Source of the DNA: Chloroflexota bacterium
Lineage (GTDB): Bacteria; Chloroflexota; Dehalococcoidia; Bin125
Direction of reading: 5' to 3'
Length of the DNA: 42,868 bases
Assembly (NCBI GenBank): GCA_028875225.1
Contig: JAPPFB010000010.1
Location: 1-42,868, forward strand
In this document: piece by piece, positions 1 through 8,398 of the stretch
Layout of the letters: every line of letters starts with the position of its first letter
How positions within the stretch are numbered: position 1 is the first letter of the stretch
The notes under the pieces: generated by a model
Told to the model about the DNA's origin: nothing
Seen by the model: the letters and a program-made list of their open reading frames with translations, nothing else
Database searches by the model: none
Position numbers and translations under genes: made by a program

Positions 1-184
1 ACAAGCATCCGTTGTCTGTCACATAGTTGCATATTGATCGATTCCGTCAAGAACGTTTGCCTGCACAGCGATCACCGCGGCGGATGACCGGCCGCGGCCG
101 GTCTGCGGGCGGCGGTGGTCTAGGCTGACCAACAGGCGCCGGGTTCCGGGTGCACGGCGACGACGGGCATGAAGGGTTCAGCGG

Positions 185-616
185 GTGACTGACCGGTCAG
201 GACTGCCCGATCTCACGTTGCTTCGGTTGCGGCGCGCGGGCGTGGCCGCGGAGCGGCGGCTGGAGGACGGCCTGGCCGGGCTGGGGGTCTCGCTGGACGA
301 ACTGCGGATCCTGGCCGTGTCCGCTGCATCTCCGGGCGTCAGCGCCGTCGAGATCGCGGCGGTGGTGGAGCTGCCGGCGCCCGCCGTCAGCCGCCTGGTT
401 CAGGGGTTGGCCCAGCGCGGGCTGCTGATCCGCCGCCGCTCGCGCCTCGACCGGCGCACGGTGATGCTCCGGTGCAGCCCCGCGGCGCTAACCCTGATCG
501 AGGCATGCCTTCCCGCCCTCGAGGCGAGCGAAGCGGAGTTCCTCGAGCCGCTCAGCGGAGGGCAGCGGCGCGCCCTCCAGGGCGGCCTGGAACGGCTGCG
601 CCGCGCCCAATCCTGA
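185..616 (+). CDS. MarR-family transcriptional regulator
   Basis: This 143-residue protein has the size and layout of a MarR winged-helix repressor. A helix-turn-helix lies at about residues 50-75 (VSAVEIAAVVELPAPAVSRL) and is followed by an Arg-rich wing with the RSRLDRR signature near residue 90, the usual R-x-D-x-R family mark. Such proteins act as dimers in the cytoplasm on promoters of stress or efflux genes. The GTG start is preceded by an AAGGG-type ribosome binding site about 10 nt upstream. A TAGGCT hexamer at 121-126 could be the -10 box. The gene converges with the methyltransferase gene 45 bp downstream, so the two are not an operon and the target is unknown. Confidence 0.8.
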   Translation: MTDRSGLPDLTLLRLRRAGVAAERRLEDGLAGLGVSLDELRILAVSAASPGVSAVEIAAVVELPAPAVSRLVQGLAQRGLLIRRRSRLDRRTVMLRCSPAALTLIEACLPALEASEAEFLEPLSGGQRRALQGGLERLRRAQS

Positions 617-661
617 GCCAATCCCGAACTGAGGCGATCGCTCGATGGCAGCGGGGCCGGC

Positions 662-1489
662 TCAACGCTTCGCGGCAACGGCCTCGCCGAAGGCGATGGC
701 GGCGACCGCGCCGGGGCTCTGCCGCCAGGTCTCGAGCTGTTCCGAGAGCTGATGCAGCTCACGCGCCTCGCCGACCCCGTATTGCTGCGCCGGTCCCGAG
801 ATCTCAGGACTCAAGAACCAACCCGCGACCAGTTGGAAGAACGCCTCCAACTCTGGCGCTTCGGCGAAGGTCTCGAAGGTCATCGACACGCGCGCGTCGG
901 TGTACCCGCATTCGAGCAAGCGGGCGAAAAGCTCCTTGCCCATCTGCGGATGACCATCGTCCGCGGCCAGCAGGTCGGCGAAGATCTGCCAGCCACGGTC
1001 AAGGATCGGATGCCCCGGGTAGACGAAGGAGCTGTCGATGATCATCTCACGGCAGAACAGCAGCCCGCCGGGCCTCAGCACCCGCTGTGCTTCCCCGAGG
1101 ACGGCGGCCGGCTCGGGCACGTAGGCCAGCACGTCGCAGCAGCTGACGACGTCGAACGAGCCGTCGTCGAAGGGCAGCTGCGCGCCGTCGGCGACCTCAA
1201 ACGATGCCTCGCCGCAGCCGTGCTCGGCCGCGTTCGCCCGAGCCAGCTCCACCTGCGACGGCTCCATGTCGATGCCCCAGGCCTCGCCCGGCGCCACCGC
1301 CTCGGCCAGGGCCGCCGTCACCTGCCCCGGTCCGCAGCCGATGTCCAACAGGCGCAGGCCGGGCCTGAGCTGGGGCCGCAGAAAGTCGATCGTCCGCTGC
1401 GCCCGCTCCCGGGCCAGGAAGCGCAGGTACTCATCGCCGTAGCCCATCGTGTAGTCGGGAGTGGATCCAGTCTGCAGCTGCTGCGGCAT
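662..1489 (-). CDS. class I SAM-dependent methyltransferase
   Basis: This 275-residue protein is a small-molecule-type methyltransferase. The SAM-binding motif I is LDIGCGPGQ (Asp49 to about Gln56). Acidic loop II follows (GIDMEPSQVELAR), then a motif IV-like segment (FDVVSCCDVLAYVPEP) and the post-motif LRPGGLLFCRE. This order matches the Methyltransf_11/UbiE-like group. The C-terminal 100 residues form a helical cap that probably binds the acceptor, which cannot be named. The ATG start has a clear AAGGAG site about 7 nt upstream. The gene converges with the MarR gene. Confidence 0.8.
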   Translation of the reverse strand: MPQQLQTGSTPDYTMGYGDEYLRFLARERAQRTIDFLRPQLRPGLRLLDIGCGPGQVTAALAEAVAPGEAWGIDMEPSQVELARANAAEHGCGEASFEVADGAQLPFDDGSFDVVSCCDVLAYVPEPAAVLGEAQRVLRPGGLLFCREMIIDSSFVYPGHPILDRGWQIFADLLAADDGHPQMGKELFARLLECGYTDARVSMTFETFAEAPELEAFFQLVAGWFLSPEISGPAQQYGVGEARELHQLSEQLETWRQSPGAVAAIAFGEAVAAKR

Positions 1490-2197
1490 GGCTCGCTCCT
1501 TGGTTGCTCACGCATCCGTCCGTCGCCTCACTGCCGACGATCGAGGATCGCCCATCGCTCGTTCCAAGTTCCAATAGGCAGCGTACAACAGGCCAAGCTG
1601 TCCAAATCGACCAGAGGCATGCCGTGTCGGCGTCTCAGGATGGCGCTGGGGAATCGAGCAAGGGGCGCGGTGACCGGTTCGCTTTGGCATTCTGGGACTG
1701 CCCAGCTCAAGACTCGCGCTCCAGCCTCTGCTGCGTCTCGCTCCGCCCTGCCTCTCCCTACTCCAGCGAACGTCGCCTCCCGTATGCCCGTCACCAACTG
1801 CGGGGCGGGCTCTGACCTGGGGGATCGCGCACGCCAGCCGGTAGTGGCATCCTGCCCGCAGCACGATGACGCCGGTCCGCGACATGGGCGGCGATTATGC
1901 GGCCGAGACCACGTTCCGCCGTCGGCCGGCGTCGGCGGCGGCTCATGGCGCCCCAGTCAGAGTGAAGATGCGGGGGATAGCATGGCGCTTCCGACAAACC
2001 TCAATCTGCTCCGTGCCACCGGCAATGCCGCAGCGGCGTCAGTGTCGCGCACGGGTTCGCCAACGGCGCCAACGGCGGCACGCGTGTGCGAGCAGTTTCA
2101 TTGCTCCGCACCAGGCGCGGCGGGAGCGGATCCACGCACAGGTCGGGGCCTGAGCACCGGAGCGGCTCCCGGCCCGATGCGGTGGGGGGCGGCGGAG
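1490..2197. other. about 700 bp with no supported gene
   Basis: The frames here give only arginine-, proline- and serine-rich translations with no recognisable motif, and none has a convincing ribosome binding site. I see no tRNA, CRISPR or clear repeat. It holds the promoter side of the methyltransferase gene and, at its right edge, the start signal of the next gene. Confidence 0.5.
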
Positions 2198-2210
2198 TAG
2201 AGTGAAACGC
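2198..2210 (+). promoter_or_regulatory. candidate leaderless promoter -10 (TAGAGT)
   Basis: TAGAGT at 2198-2203 is followed by exactly 7 nt and then GTG at 2211. The same TAGAGT-N7-start arrangement occurs before the genes at 10965 and 39777. This fits a -10 element that places transcription start on the first base of the start codon. No good -35 is visible. Confidence 0.4.
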
Positions 2211-2726
2211 GTGATGCGCAACGTGATCGAGCGGCTGGCGGGTCGGCGGGTAGTGGGGGCGGCCCTGCTCGGCCTCGTCGCGAGCGTGGCGGGGTTGGCC
2301 TGGCGCGGGCAGCGGCTGGAGGGGATGGAACTGCTCGACACGCGCGGCTGGTACACGCCCGACGATGCGGCGGCGCTGTTCGGCGCGCTCGAGCGGCTCG
2401 ACGGCAGCGCGGCGGCGGTCTACGCGATCACCGCGCTGACCATCGACATGCTGTTTCCGGTTTGCTACGGCCTGCTCTTCGCGCTCGTGCTGCGGCGGCT
2501 GTTGCCCGGACCGCCGCTGTTTCTCGTGCCGCTCGCGCTGGCGCTCTCGGACGTGCTGGAGAACGCGACGGTCGCGGCGCTGGCGCTGAGCTTCGACGGC
2601 GAGCCGAGCTCATGGGCCTGGCTGGCGGCGGCCTGCACCCTGGTCAAGACCGTGCTGCTCGCCGCGACGCTCGCGGCAGTCGCCGCGGGCGCCGCGCTGC
2701 GGCTGTCGGAGCGGCTCCGCCGCTGA
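2211..2726 (+). CDS. small multi-pass membrane protein of unknown function
   Basis: This protein of about 171 residues has four likely membrane helices: an N-terminal one (VVGAALLGLVASVAGLAW), one around ITALTIDMLFPVCYGLLFAL, one around LFLVPLALALSDVLENA and a last one (TLVKTVLLAATLAAVAAGAA). Between helices 1 and 2 is an exposed segment containing TRGWYTPDDAA. I do not recognise a family. A GTG at 2202 is also in frame, but it overlaps a TAGAGT hexamer that looks like a -10 box, so I prefer the GTG at 2211 (the ATG at 2214 is also possible). The gene ends 11 bp before the convergent hydrolase. Confidence 0.65.
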   Translation: MMRNVIERLAGRRVVGAALLGLVASVAGLAWRGQRLEGMELLDTRGWYTPDDAAALFGALERLDGSAAAVYAITALTIDMLFPVCYGLLFALVLRRLLPGPPLFLVPLALALSDVLENATVAALALSFDGEPSSWAWLAAACTLVKTVLLAATLAAVAAGAALRLSERLRR

Positions 2727-2737
2727 GGCCGGTAGCC

Positions 2738-3496
2738 CTAGCTGTTGGCCGCGATGAAGGCCTGGACGCGCTGCCAGGCGTCGTTGCAGGCGTCCGCGTG
2801 CTCGTCATAGGCGCGGTCGAAGAAGCTGTGCGGCGCGCCGTCGTAGCTGACGATCTCGTGGGCGACGCCGCGCTCGTTCAGAGCGGCGTCCCAGCTGACG
2901 GCCTCCGCGGCGGGCACCAGCTCGTCCGCCGCGCCCATCAGGCCGAGGATGGGGCAGTCGATCTCGGCGATCCGGTCCAGCGGCGAGCCGCCGCCGTTCA
3001 GCCCGGGGCTGCTGGGGTGGCCGTAGAAACCGATCGAGCCGGCCAGTCCGTGCCCGGCGGCCGCCTGCATCCAGCTGTTGCTGCCGCCGAAGCAGAAGCC
3101 GACGGTGAAGATGGCGCGCTCGGCGTCGGCGGCCCGGAGGGCGGCAGCCGCCGCAGCGGTGTCGGCGGCGATGCCGTCCGGCGAGGTCTGCTGCACGTGC
3201 GGCCAGAAATCGAACTCGGCGTCGCGCTTCGAGACGCCGGCGGTGCGGCCGAAGTAATCGATCGCGACCGCGTCGATGCCGATCTCGGCGAAGCGGATGG
3301 CGAGCTCCTCGTAGAAGCGGAACAGGCCGCGCACATCGGGCAGGATCACTACGCCGGGCCCGGTGGGCGACTCGGCGCGGGCATGGAAGGCGGCGAACTC
3401 GGCGCCGTCGGCGGCGATCAGGGTCAGGTCTTCGACGTCCACGGCCGCGCCGGCGATCGGAGTGATCGCGGGCAGGGCCTCGTAGCGGTGGCACAT
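2738..3496 (-). CDS. dienelactone hydrolase family protein
   Basis: This 252-residue alpha/beta hydrolase has the dienelactone hydrolase layout with a cysteine nucleophile. Cys135 sits in the elbow G-F-C-F-G-G, the acid is Asp191 in GAADELVP and the base is His223 in APHSFF. Family members hydrolyse lactones or esters in the cytoplasm, classically in chlorocatechol breakdown, but the substrate here is unknown. The frame stays open to 3538. I chose the ATG at 3496 because an AGAGAGG site lies about 8 nt upstream and the extra 14 residues are not family-like. The next gene is divergent, 363 bp away. Confidence 0.82.
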   Translation of the reverse strand: MCHRYEALPAITPIAGAAVDVEDLTLIAADGAEFAAFHARAESPTGPGVVILPDVRGLFRFYEELAIRFAEIGIDAVAIDYFGRTAGVSKRDAEFDFWPHVQQTSPDGIAADTAAAAAALRAADAERAIFTVGFCFGGSNSWMQAAAGHGLAGSIGFYGHPSSPGLNGGGSPLDRIAEIDCPILGLMGAADELVPAAEAVSWDAALNERGVAHEIVSYDGAPHSFFDRAYDEHADACNDAWQRVQAFIAANS

Positions 3497-3859
3497 GGGA
3501 TCGGTCCTCTCTGCATCGCGGTTCTGCCACCCGAGCATACTCGCGCGCTCGCGCGGGCCCAGGAACGGTGCGCCAGCGCGGTCGCAAGTCCCAGCTCACG
3601 GCTCCCAGCTCACGGCCAGGTGGACGAAGCTGAGGCAGGGCAGCGCGAGCTCGTCGCCGCGCGTGTGCGGCAGTCGAGGGCGATCCGCTCACAGCGTTCG
3701 TTCGTCCGTTGCATCGGCGGCCGGTCGCCCGTCGGCCGCCTCGACTCTGGACGAGAGCCGCGAACGCGCGTGCGCCGCCGGGTGCGGCCACTATCCTGAC
3801 GCGAGCCGGCGCCGCCGGCGCGTTGAGTTCAGTGACGCACGCAGGACAAGGAGCGATCG

Positions 3860-4786
3860 ATGCCCCCCACCCCCGAAACCCAGGGACTGCTGGCCATGCT
3901 GGAGGAGGCCGGCGGCCCGGATATCTCCGAACAGACGCCGGAGGAGGCGCGCGCGGCGATCGCCAACTTCGCCGCCATGCAGGCCGGCGCCCCCGAGCCG
4001 GCACGCGTCGAGGACCGTAGCCTGCCCGGGCCGGCCGGCGAGATCCCGGTCCGCGTCTACGCGTCGGCGGGCAATGACCTGCCGGTCGTGATCTACTACC
4101 ACGGCGGCGGCTGGGTGCTGGGCGACATCGAATCGCACGACGGCGCCTGCAAGCAGCTGCTGGCCGAGCTCGGCCAGGCGGTCGTGGTCTCGGTCGACTA
4201 TCGCCTCGCGCCCGAGCACCGCTACCCCGCCGCGGCCGACGACTGCTACGCCGCCGCTGTCTGGGTCGCCGAGCACGGGGCGGAGATCGGCGCCGACGGC
4301 TCGCGCCTGGCCGTCTGCGGCGACTCGGCCGGCGGCAACCTCGCGGCCGTGGTCTCGCTGATGGCGCGCGACCGCGGCGGCCCCGCGATCGCCGCCCAGG
4401 TGCTGCACGTGCCCGTCACCGATCATTACTTCGACACCCAGTCGTACCTCGACAACGCCGAGGGCTATCTGCTCACCCGCGCCTCGATGATCTGGTTCTG
4501 GGGGCACTACCTGGCCTCGGCGGAGGACGGCCAGCAGGCCTACGCCTCGCCGCTCAAGGCTGCCGATCTGTCGGGTCTGCCGCCGGCGCTGGTACAGACG
4601 GCTGAGTACGACCCGTTGCGCGACGAGGGCGAAGCCTACGCCGCCGCGCTCGAGGCGGCCGGCGGTGAGGTCGCCATGCATCGCTACGACGGCGTCGTGC
4701 ACGACCCCTTCATGATGTTCGCCCTGATCCCCACGGGGGTCGCCTGCCTCCAGGAAGCCGCCGCCTTCATCACCGAGCGCATCTAG
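3860..4786 (+). CDS. alpha/beta hydrolase, hormone-sensitive-lipase (HSL) family esterase
   Basis: This 308-residue protein is a typical HSL-type carboxylesterase. The oxyanion-hole motif is HGGGW (81-85) and the nucleophile is Ser156 in GDSAGGN. Asp251 (EYDPLRDEG) and His281 (VVHDPF) complete the triad. The N-terminal 45 residues form the helical cap of this family. It probably hydrolyses short-chain acyl esters in the cytoplasm. An AAGGAG ribosome binding site lies 7 nt before the ATG. The 363-bp divergent gap to the preceding gene contains a TATCCT hexamer near 3791 that may be the -10 box, and nothing else recognisable. Confidence 0.85.
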   Translation: MPPTPETQGLLAMLEEAGGPDISEQTPEEARAAIANFAAMQAGAPEPARVEDRSLPGPAGEIPVRVYASAGNDLPVVIYYHGGGWVLGDIESHDGACKQLLAELGQAVVVSVDYRLAPEHRYPAAADDCYAAAVWVAEHGAEIGADGSRLAVCGDSAGGNLAAVVSLMARDRGGPAIAAQVLHVPVTDHYFDTQSYLDNAEGYLLTRASMIWFWGHYLASAEDGQQAYASPLKAADLSGLPPALVQTAEYDPLRDEGEAYAAALEAAGGEVAMHRYDGVVHDPFMMFALIPTGVACLQEAAAFITERI

Positions 4787-4825
4787 CCGGGCCGCCGCCA
4801 GTCTCCGGATCCGCGCGTCGACCTG

Positions 4826-4831
4826 ATAGGC
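4826..4831 (+). promoter_or_regulatory. candidate -10 box (TAGGCT) of the Calx-beta gene
   Basis: TAGGCT matches the TANNNT pattern seen before other genes here (121, 27042, 32605). It would start transcription near 4839 and leave a leader of about 75 nt with a GGGGGAG ribosome binding site. The assignment rests on this short match only. Confidence 0.25.
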
Positions 4832-4914
4832 TGATGGTCGACGAATTCGACCAGCCTGGGTGTCAGGCTGGCCACATCCGTCTCTAGCGCGGCGCAGTCG
4901 GGGGGAGATGTGCG

Positions 4915-7410
4915 ATGGGTGACGTTCGCCAGCAGAACCCAGGAGAGAGTGTCCCCCCCCCCCGACAGATCAGACGTTCTATTTCCGGTGTGGGCGGCGG
5001 CGCAGTGATCAGTCGCGTTGCGCGCTTGCTGGCGCTGGCGGCGTTGGCCTTGCTGCCGATGTGGCTGGTGGGCGGCGCGGTTGGCCAGGGCATTGGCGTG
5101 CTGACGGTCACGGGCGCCCAGGCGAGCGAGGGCGACGCGCTGCGCTTCCGGGTGAACCTGAGTCCCGCGCTGACGTCCGACGTGGTGGTCGAGCTGGAGA
5201 CCAGGATCGACGGCCGGACCGGCGCCGCGGCGGCGACGCCGGATTCGGATTTCCCGTCCAGCTCGGCTCGGCGCCTGACGATCCACGCCGGCTCGACGGG
5301 CGCCTGGTTCACGGTGCCCACGGTCGAGGATGGGCTCTACGAGGGCGATGAGACGTTCGAGCTGCGGATCGCCGATGTCGCCGAGGGTCTCGCGCAGATC
5401 GGCGCGGCGGACCGCGCGATCGGCACGATCGTCGAGGACGACCCGATGCCGCAGGTCAGCCTGCATCAGTCGGCGTCCGGCGTCATCGTGGACAACGCTC
5501 AGGGCGTGGACGACGCCGAGTTGACCCTCGAGGGCGGCTCCGCCTCGGAGCCGGCCGAGATCGTCTACCGCGTCTACCTGTCGTCGCCGAGCGGCCTCGA
5601 CACCACCGTGCCCTACACCCTGAGCGGCACCGCCACCGCTGACCTCGATTACACGGACCCCGCCGTGAAGCAGCTGGTCATTCCCGCCGGCGAACTCTCG
5701 GGCGTGATCTCGATTACCACCTTGCCCGACACGCTCGGCGAAGACCACGAGACGCTGATCGTCACCCTGGGAGCAGCGACCAACGCGACCGTCGCCTCCG
5801 GCGCTGGCGAGGCGACCGGTCGCATCTTCGACGACGACCAGGCGAAGCACATCGTCCTGTCGCTGACGCCGCATCGCGTGCCGGAGTCGGTGAGCACGGA
5901 GATGACCTACACGCTGAGCGCATCGTTGGGCGGCGGCGCGACGGCCGACTCCGCCGTCCTGATCGAGTCACGGGTCGGTGGCCTGCTGATCGTCGGCGGC
6001 GGACACACCGCCACGCACGGCGCCGATTTCGGCCTGCGCGACGCCGTCGAGGGCAAAATCGGCCTGAACATCACCATCCCGGCCGGCCAGAACAGCGGCT
6101 CCAATACGTTCAACGGCACGATCACGAATGACACGCTTGATGAGTTTGACGAGGCGATCGGCTTCGGCCACGACATCAACCGGGTCGCCAACACCGGCGA
6201 GCTCTGGGGCACACACAACGGCTACAGCTTCTTCTATCCGCGGCTGACGATCATCGACAACGACGGCGCCCACGTGCCGACGCTGTCGGTCGCCGACGCC
6301 GCGGCCGTCCAGGAAGGCAACGACGCGTCGGTGACCACCGACATGCACTTTGCGGTCAGCCTCTCCGCCGCCTCAGGCAAGGACGTGACCGTCTGGTACG
6401 CACTGGGCGGCACCGCGACGGCCGGCGATGATTACGACACGCCGCCGCTCTCGCTGACGATTGAGGCCGGATCAACATCGGGCCGCGTCACGCTCCCGGT
6501 GCGCGGCGACAGGGCAGACGAGGGCTCCAGCGAGACCGTTGTGCTGACCCTGTTGGGCGCCGACCACGCAGACCTGGTCCAGGGCGGCACAGCGGCGGAG
6601 AAACGCGCGCTCGATCTCGTCGGCGATTGGGCCTGGCTCAGGCCGGGCCACCTGGCTGCCTTGCTAGGCGTCGGCCGGCGCCGGCTGACGCAGCTGCTCG
6701 CACGACTGGACGACCTGGGCCTCGTCACAAGAGTCCCGCGAGCGGGCGCGCCCCGGCTCACGCTCTCCGACCGCGGTCTCGCCTACCTGGCCCGCCGCGA
6801 CCGGACCTCGGTTGGGATCGCGCGCAAGCGCTGGAGCCCTGAACCGCGCGGGTCGGGCGACGCGTTCGACTGGCGCAACGTCTCAGGGATCCGCTCGCGC
6901 CAGCTGCTGCGCAACCTGGAGCACACCGAGTCGGTGCACTGGTTCAACACGCTGCTGGCCAGCCAGGCGCGCGATCAGGGCAGCCGCCTCGTCCAACTCG
7001 ACCCGCCCCACCGCGCCTCGCGCTACTTCCGCTCCTTTGAGCGGACGCGTTCGATCCAGCCCGACGCCTACGCGCTCCTGGAGACGCCCTCGGGCGAGCA
7101 GGCGTTGTTCCTCGAATGGGAGCGGCGCGCCGTGCGGCCGGCCACGATGGCGGCCCGGCTGGCACCCTACCTGCGCTACTACGCCACCAGCCGTCCGCTC
7201 GAGGACCACGGGCTCCTGCCCCGCGTGCTGGTCGTGTTCGAGGACAAACTGGCCGCCGACCACTTCCTCCGCATCGCCGCAGACGCCGTCGCCCGAGCCG
7301 AGGTGCCCCTGCCGCTGCTGGTCTCGGATCGCCTGAGGCTCGAACAGCACGGTCCGCTGGGCCGCGCCTGGCGCTCTGTTGAGCACCGGGCGCCGCGCGG
7401 CCTGGACTGA
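4915..7410 (+). CDS. chimeric gene: Calx-beta surface protein fused to the C-terminal half of a replication-relaxation protein
   Basis: One uninterrupted frame of 831 codons joins two unrelated parts. Residues 31-60 are a hydrophobic export signal. About residues 60-555 are four Calx-beta-type repeats with the usual EGD, GTATAG-D-Y and DDD signatures, and the first three end in EDDP, DDDQ or DNDG. The fourth stops just before its terminal GTI-x-DDD strand. From about codon 560 (nt 6590) the protein becomes the winged-helix and C-terminal region of a replication-relaxation protein. It aligns almost without gaps to the last 250 residues of the protein at 34245-35858 (shared LAALLGVG, RLTLS-RGL, FDWRN, RQLLRNL, LDPP-RASRYF, RSIQPDA, FLEWERRA-RP, LAPYLRYY). 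The start has a GGGGGAG site. An 11-C run at 4953-4963 precedes the signal peptide. The product is probably non-functional as a DNA protein. Confidence 0.8.
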   Translation: MGDVRQQNPGESVPPPRQIRRSISGVGGGAVISRVARLLALAALALLPMWLVGGAVGQGIGVLTVTGAQASEGDALRFRVNLSPALTSDVVVELETRIDGRTGAAAATPDSDFPSSSARRLTIHAGSTGAWFTVPTVEDGLYEGDETFELRIADVAEGLAQIGAADRAIGTIVEDDPMPQVSLHQSASGVIVDNAQGVDDAELTLEGGSASEPAEIVYRVYLSSPSGLDTTVPYTLSGTATADLDYTDPAVKQLVIPAGELSGVISITTLPDTLGEDHETLIVTLGAATNATVASGAGEATGRIFDDDQAKHIVLSLTPHRVPESVSTEMTYTLSASLGGGATADSAVLIESRVGGLLIVGGGHTATHGADFGLRDAVEGKIGLNITIPAGQNSGSNTFNGTITNDTLDEFDEAIGFGHDINRVANTGELWGTHNGYSFFYPRLTIIDNDGAHVPTLSVADAAAVQEGNDASVTTDMHFAVSLSAASGKDVTVWYALGGTATAGDDYDTPPLSLTIEAGSTSGRVTLPVRGDRADEGSSETVVLTLLGADHADLVQGGTAAEKRALDLVGDWAWLRPGHLAALLGVGRRRLTQLLARLDDLGLVTRVPRAGAPRLTLSDRGLAYLARRDRTSVGIARKRWSPEPRGSGDAFDWRNVSGIRSRQLLRNLEHTESVHWFNTLLASQARDQGSRLVQLDPPHRASRYFRSFERTRSIQPDAYALLETPSGEQALFLEWERRAVRPATMAARLAPYLRYYATSRPLEDHGLLPRVLVVFEDKLAADHFLRIAADAVARAEVPLPLLVSDRLRLEQHGPLGRAWRSVEHRAPRGLD

Positions 7411-7431
7411 GGCCGCTTCAAGTCGGAGTTG

Positions 7432-7797
7432 TCAGGCCGCCCGCCTGGTGTCCTGGGAGCCATCTCTCGCCTCGCCGCCTCCGCACAACCCCGCCCAGAC
7501 ATCCTCCGCGAACAGCCGCGCCTGGCGCTCGTCCGCCTCACCCTCGTCCGTCCCGCTCAGCAAGCAGTCCAACAGCTCACGCTCCGTGGCGAACTCCACG
7601 ATCGCCAGCATGTGCGCCGCGTCCGGGCGGGTCCCGACCCGCCAGCGGTAGAGCGAGCGCACACCGACGCCCAGTTCCCGCGCCAGCCGCCGCCAGGTCA
7701 GACCCGACGCCGCCCGCAGGCGCTCCAGGCGCTGCGGAAAGTCGTCGGGAAACTGGGCTCCGTTGGGCCGGTAGGTGGTTGTCCTGAGTTGGTTCAT
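7432..7797 (-). CDS. small helix-turn-helix protein (paralogue of the adjacent gene)
   Basis: This 121-residue protein has a Cro/C1-like helix-turn-helix at about residues 15-70 (QRLERLRAASGLTWRRLARE, then LGV--RSLYRWRVG-RP). The region matches the upstream neighbour position by position (DF-QRL, GLTW, LA-LGV, R-L-RWR-G). It overlaps that neighbour by 4 bp (ATGA) and is the last gene of a three-gene operon. The C-terminal 40 residues are acidic and unrecognised. It probably binds DNA, perhaps its own promoter. It converges with the replication-relaxation piece, which may come from the same element. Confidence 0.65.
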   Translation of the reverse strand: MNQLRTTTYRPNGAQFPDDFPQRLERLRAASGLTWRRLARELGVGVRSLYRWRVGTRPDAAHMLAIVEFATERELLDCLLSGTDEGEADERQARLFAEDVWAGLCGGGEARDGSQDTRRAA

Positions 7798-8090
7798 CGC
7801 GAGCGCTCATCCCGCCGGGCCGCGCAGGGGTCGTCGCCCAGCAGTTCGTTGAGCCCGCCGGGCAACTGCGCCGCCAGCCGGATCAGCGAGAGCATCGAGC
7901 CGCCCGAGGGGCAGGACCCGCGCCGCCAGCGCAGCAGCTGGCGGTCGTCCACGCCCAGCGCTTCGGCCATCTCTTCCCAGGTCAGGCCGGCGCGCCGTTT
8001 GATCCCGGTCAGCCGCTGGCCGAAATCCCTTGGCAGATGGGCCTCGCCTGGTGCGAACTCCAGTCGTCTCCTCACCCGTCTGCCGTTCAT
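7794..8090 (-). CDS. small helix-turn-helix protein (tandem paralogue)
   Basis: This 98-residue protein has a helix-turn-helix at about residues 22-70 (RLTGIKRRAGLTWEEMAEAL, GVDDRQLLRWRRG). It is a tandem duplicate of the following gene, overlaps it by 4 bp and overlaps the preceding 62-codon gene by 4 bp, so translation is probably coupled. It is likely a transcriptional regulator of an integrated element. Confidence 0.65.
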   Translation of the reverse strand: MNGRRVRRRLEFAPGEAHLPRDFGQRLTGIKRRAGLTWEEMAEALGVDDRQLLRWRRGSCPSGGSMLSLIRLAAQLPGGLNELLGDDPCAARRDERSR

Positions 8091-8275
8091 CGCTCGATCG
8101 CTCCCTGGGCGCTGCCGCCTGGGTCGGCGCTCGCGCTCTCGGGCTCAGCCTGCGCTGCTGCGGCCTCGGCCGCCTGCCGGGCCAGGTGGCGCCGCGCAAT
8201 CATTCGCGCGACGATCCGCAACCCGGCCCGCAGCGTTTGCCGCTCGTCCTCCGTCATCTCCCGCATACGCATCAC
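8087..8275 (-). CDS. small helical protein, first gene of the HTH operon
   Basis: This 62-residue product is basic and helical in its first half (MTEDERQTLRAGLRIVARMI) and Ala/Glu/Ser-rich at the end. It has no recognised domain. The case for it being real is the ATGA overlap with the next gene and the promoter about 100 bp upstream. The start is uncertain because GTG, ATG and a further ATG lie within 10 codons. A longer alternative frame starting at 8339 exists but ends in a low-complexity tail. Confidence 0.45.
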   Translation of the reverse strand: MMRMREMTEDERQTLRAGLRIVARMIARRHLARQAAEAAAAQAEPESASADPGGSAQGAIER

Positions 8276-8350
8276 GTCCGTCTCTCATGTCAACGGGAAT
8301 CTCGATCGGATCGGAGGCCGGCAGGGTCATGGCGCACATCTCTTCTGCGG

Positions 8351-8398
8351 TACAAGTGTTCTGTGTAAGGTCGAAGGTATCGCTGTTCTACAAGTGTT
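8351..8398. repeat. two direct repeats of TACAAGTGTT (operator candidate)
   Basis: The 10-mer TACAAGTGTT occurs at 8351-8360 and 8389-8398 with a 38-bp period. One copy lies between the -35 and -10 of the operon promoter and the other just downstream of the predicted start. The placement is what one expects for autorepression by one of the HTH proteins. Confidence 0.5.

Noticed and set aside
752-2200. 482-codon plus-strand open frame
   Set aside because: Most of it is antisense to the methyltransferase with its clear SAM motif. The translation is low-complexity and has no ribosome binding site.
2462-3799. 445-codon plus-strand open frame
   Set aside because: Antisense of the membrane-protein end and of the dienelactone hydrolase. 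It is an Ala/Gly/Arg-rich shadow of high-GC coding DNA.
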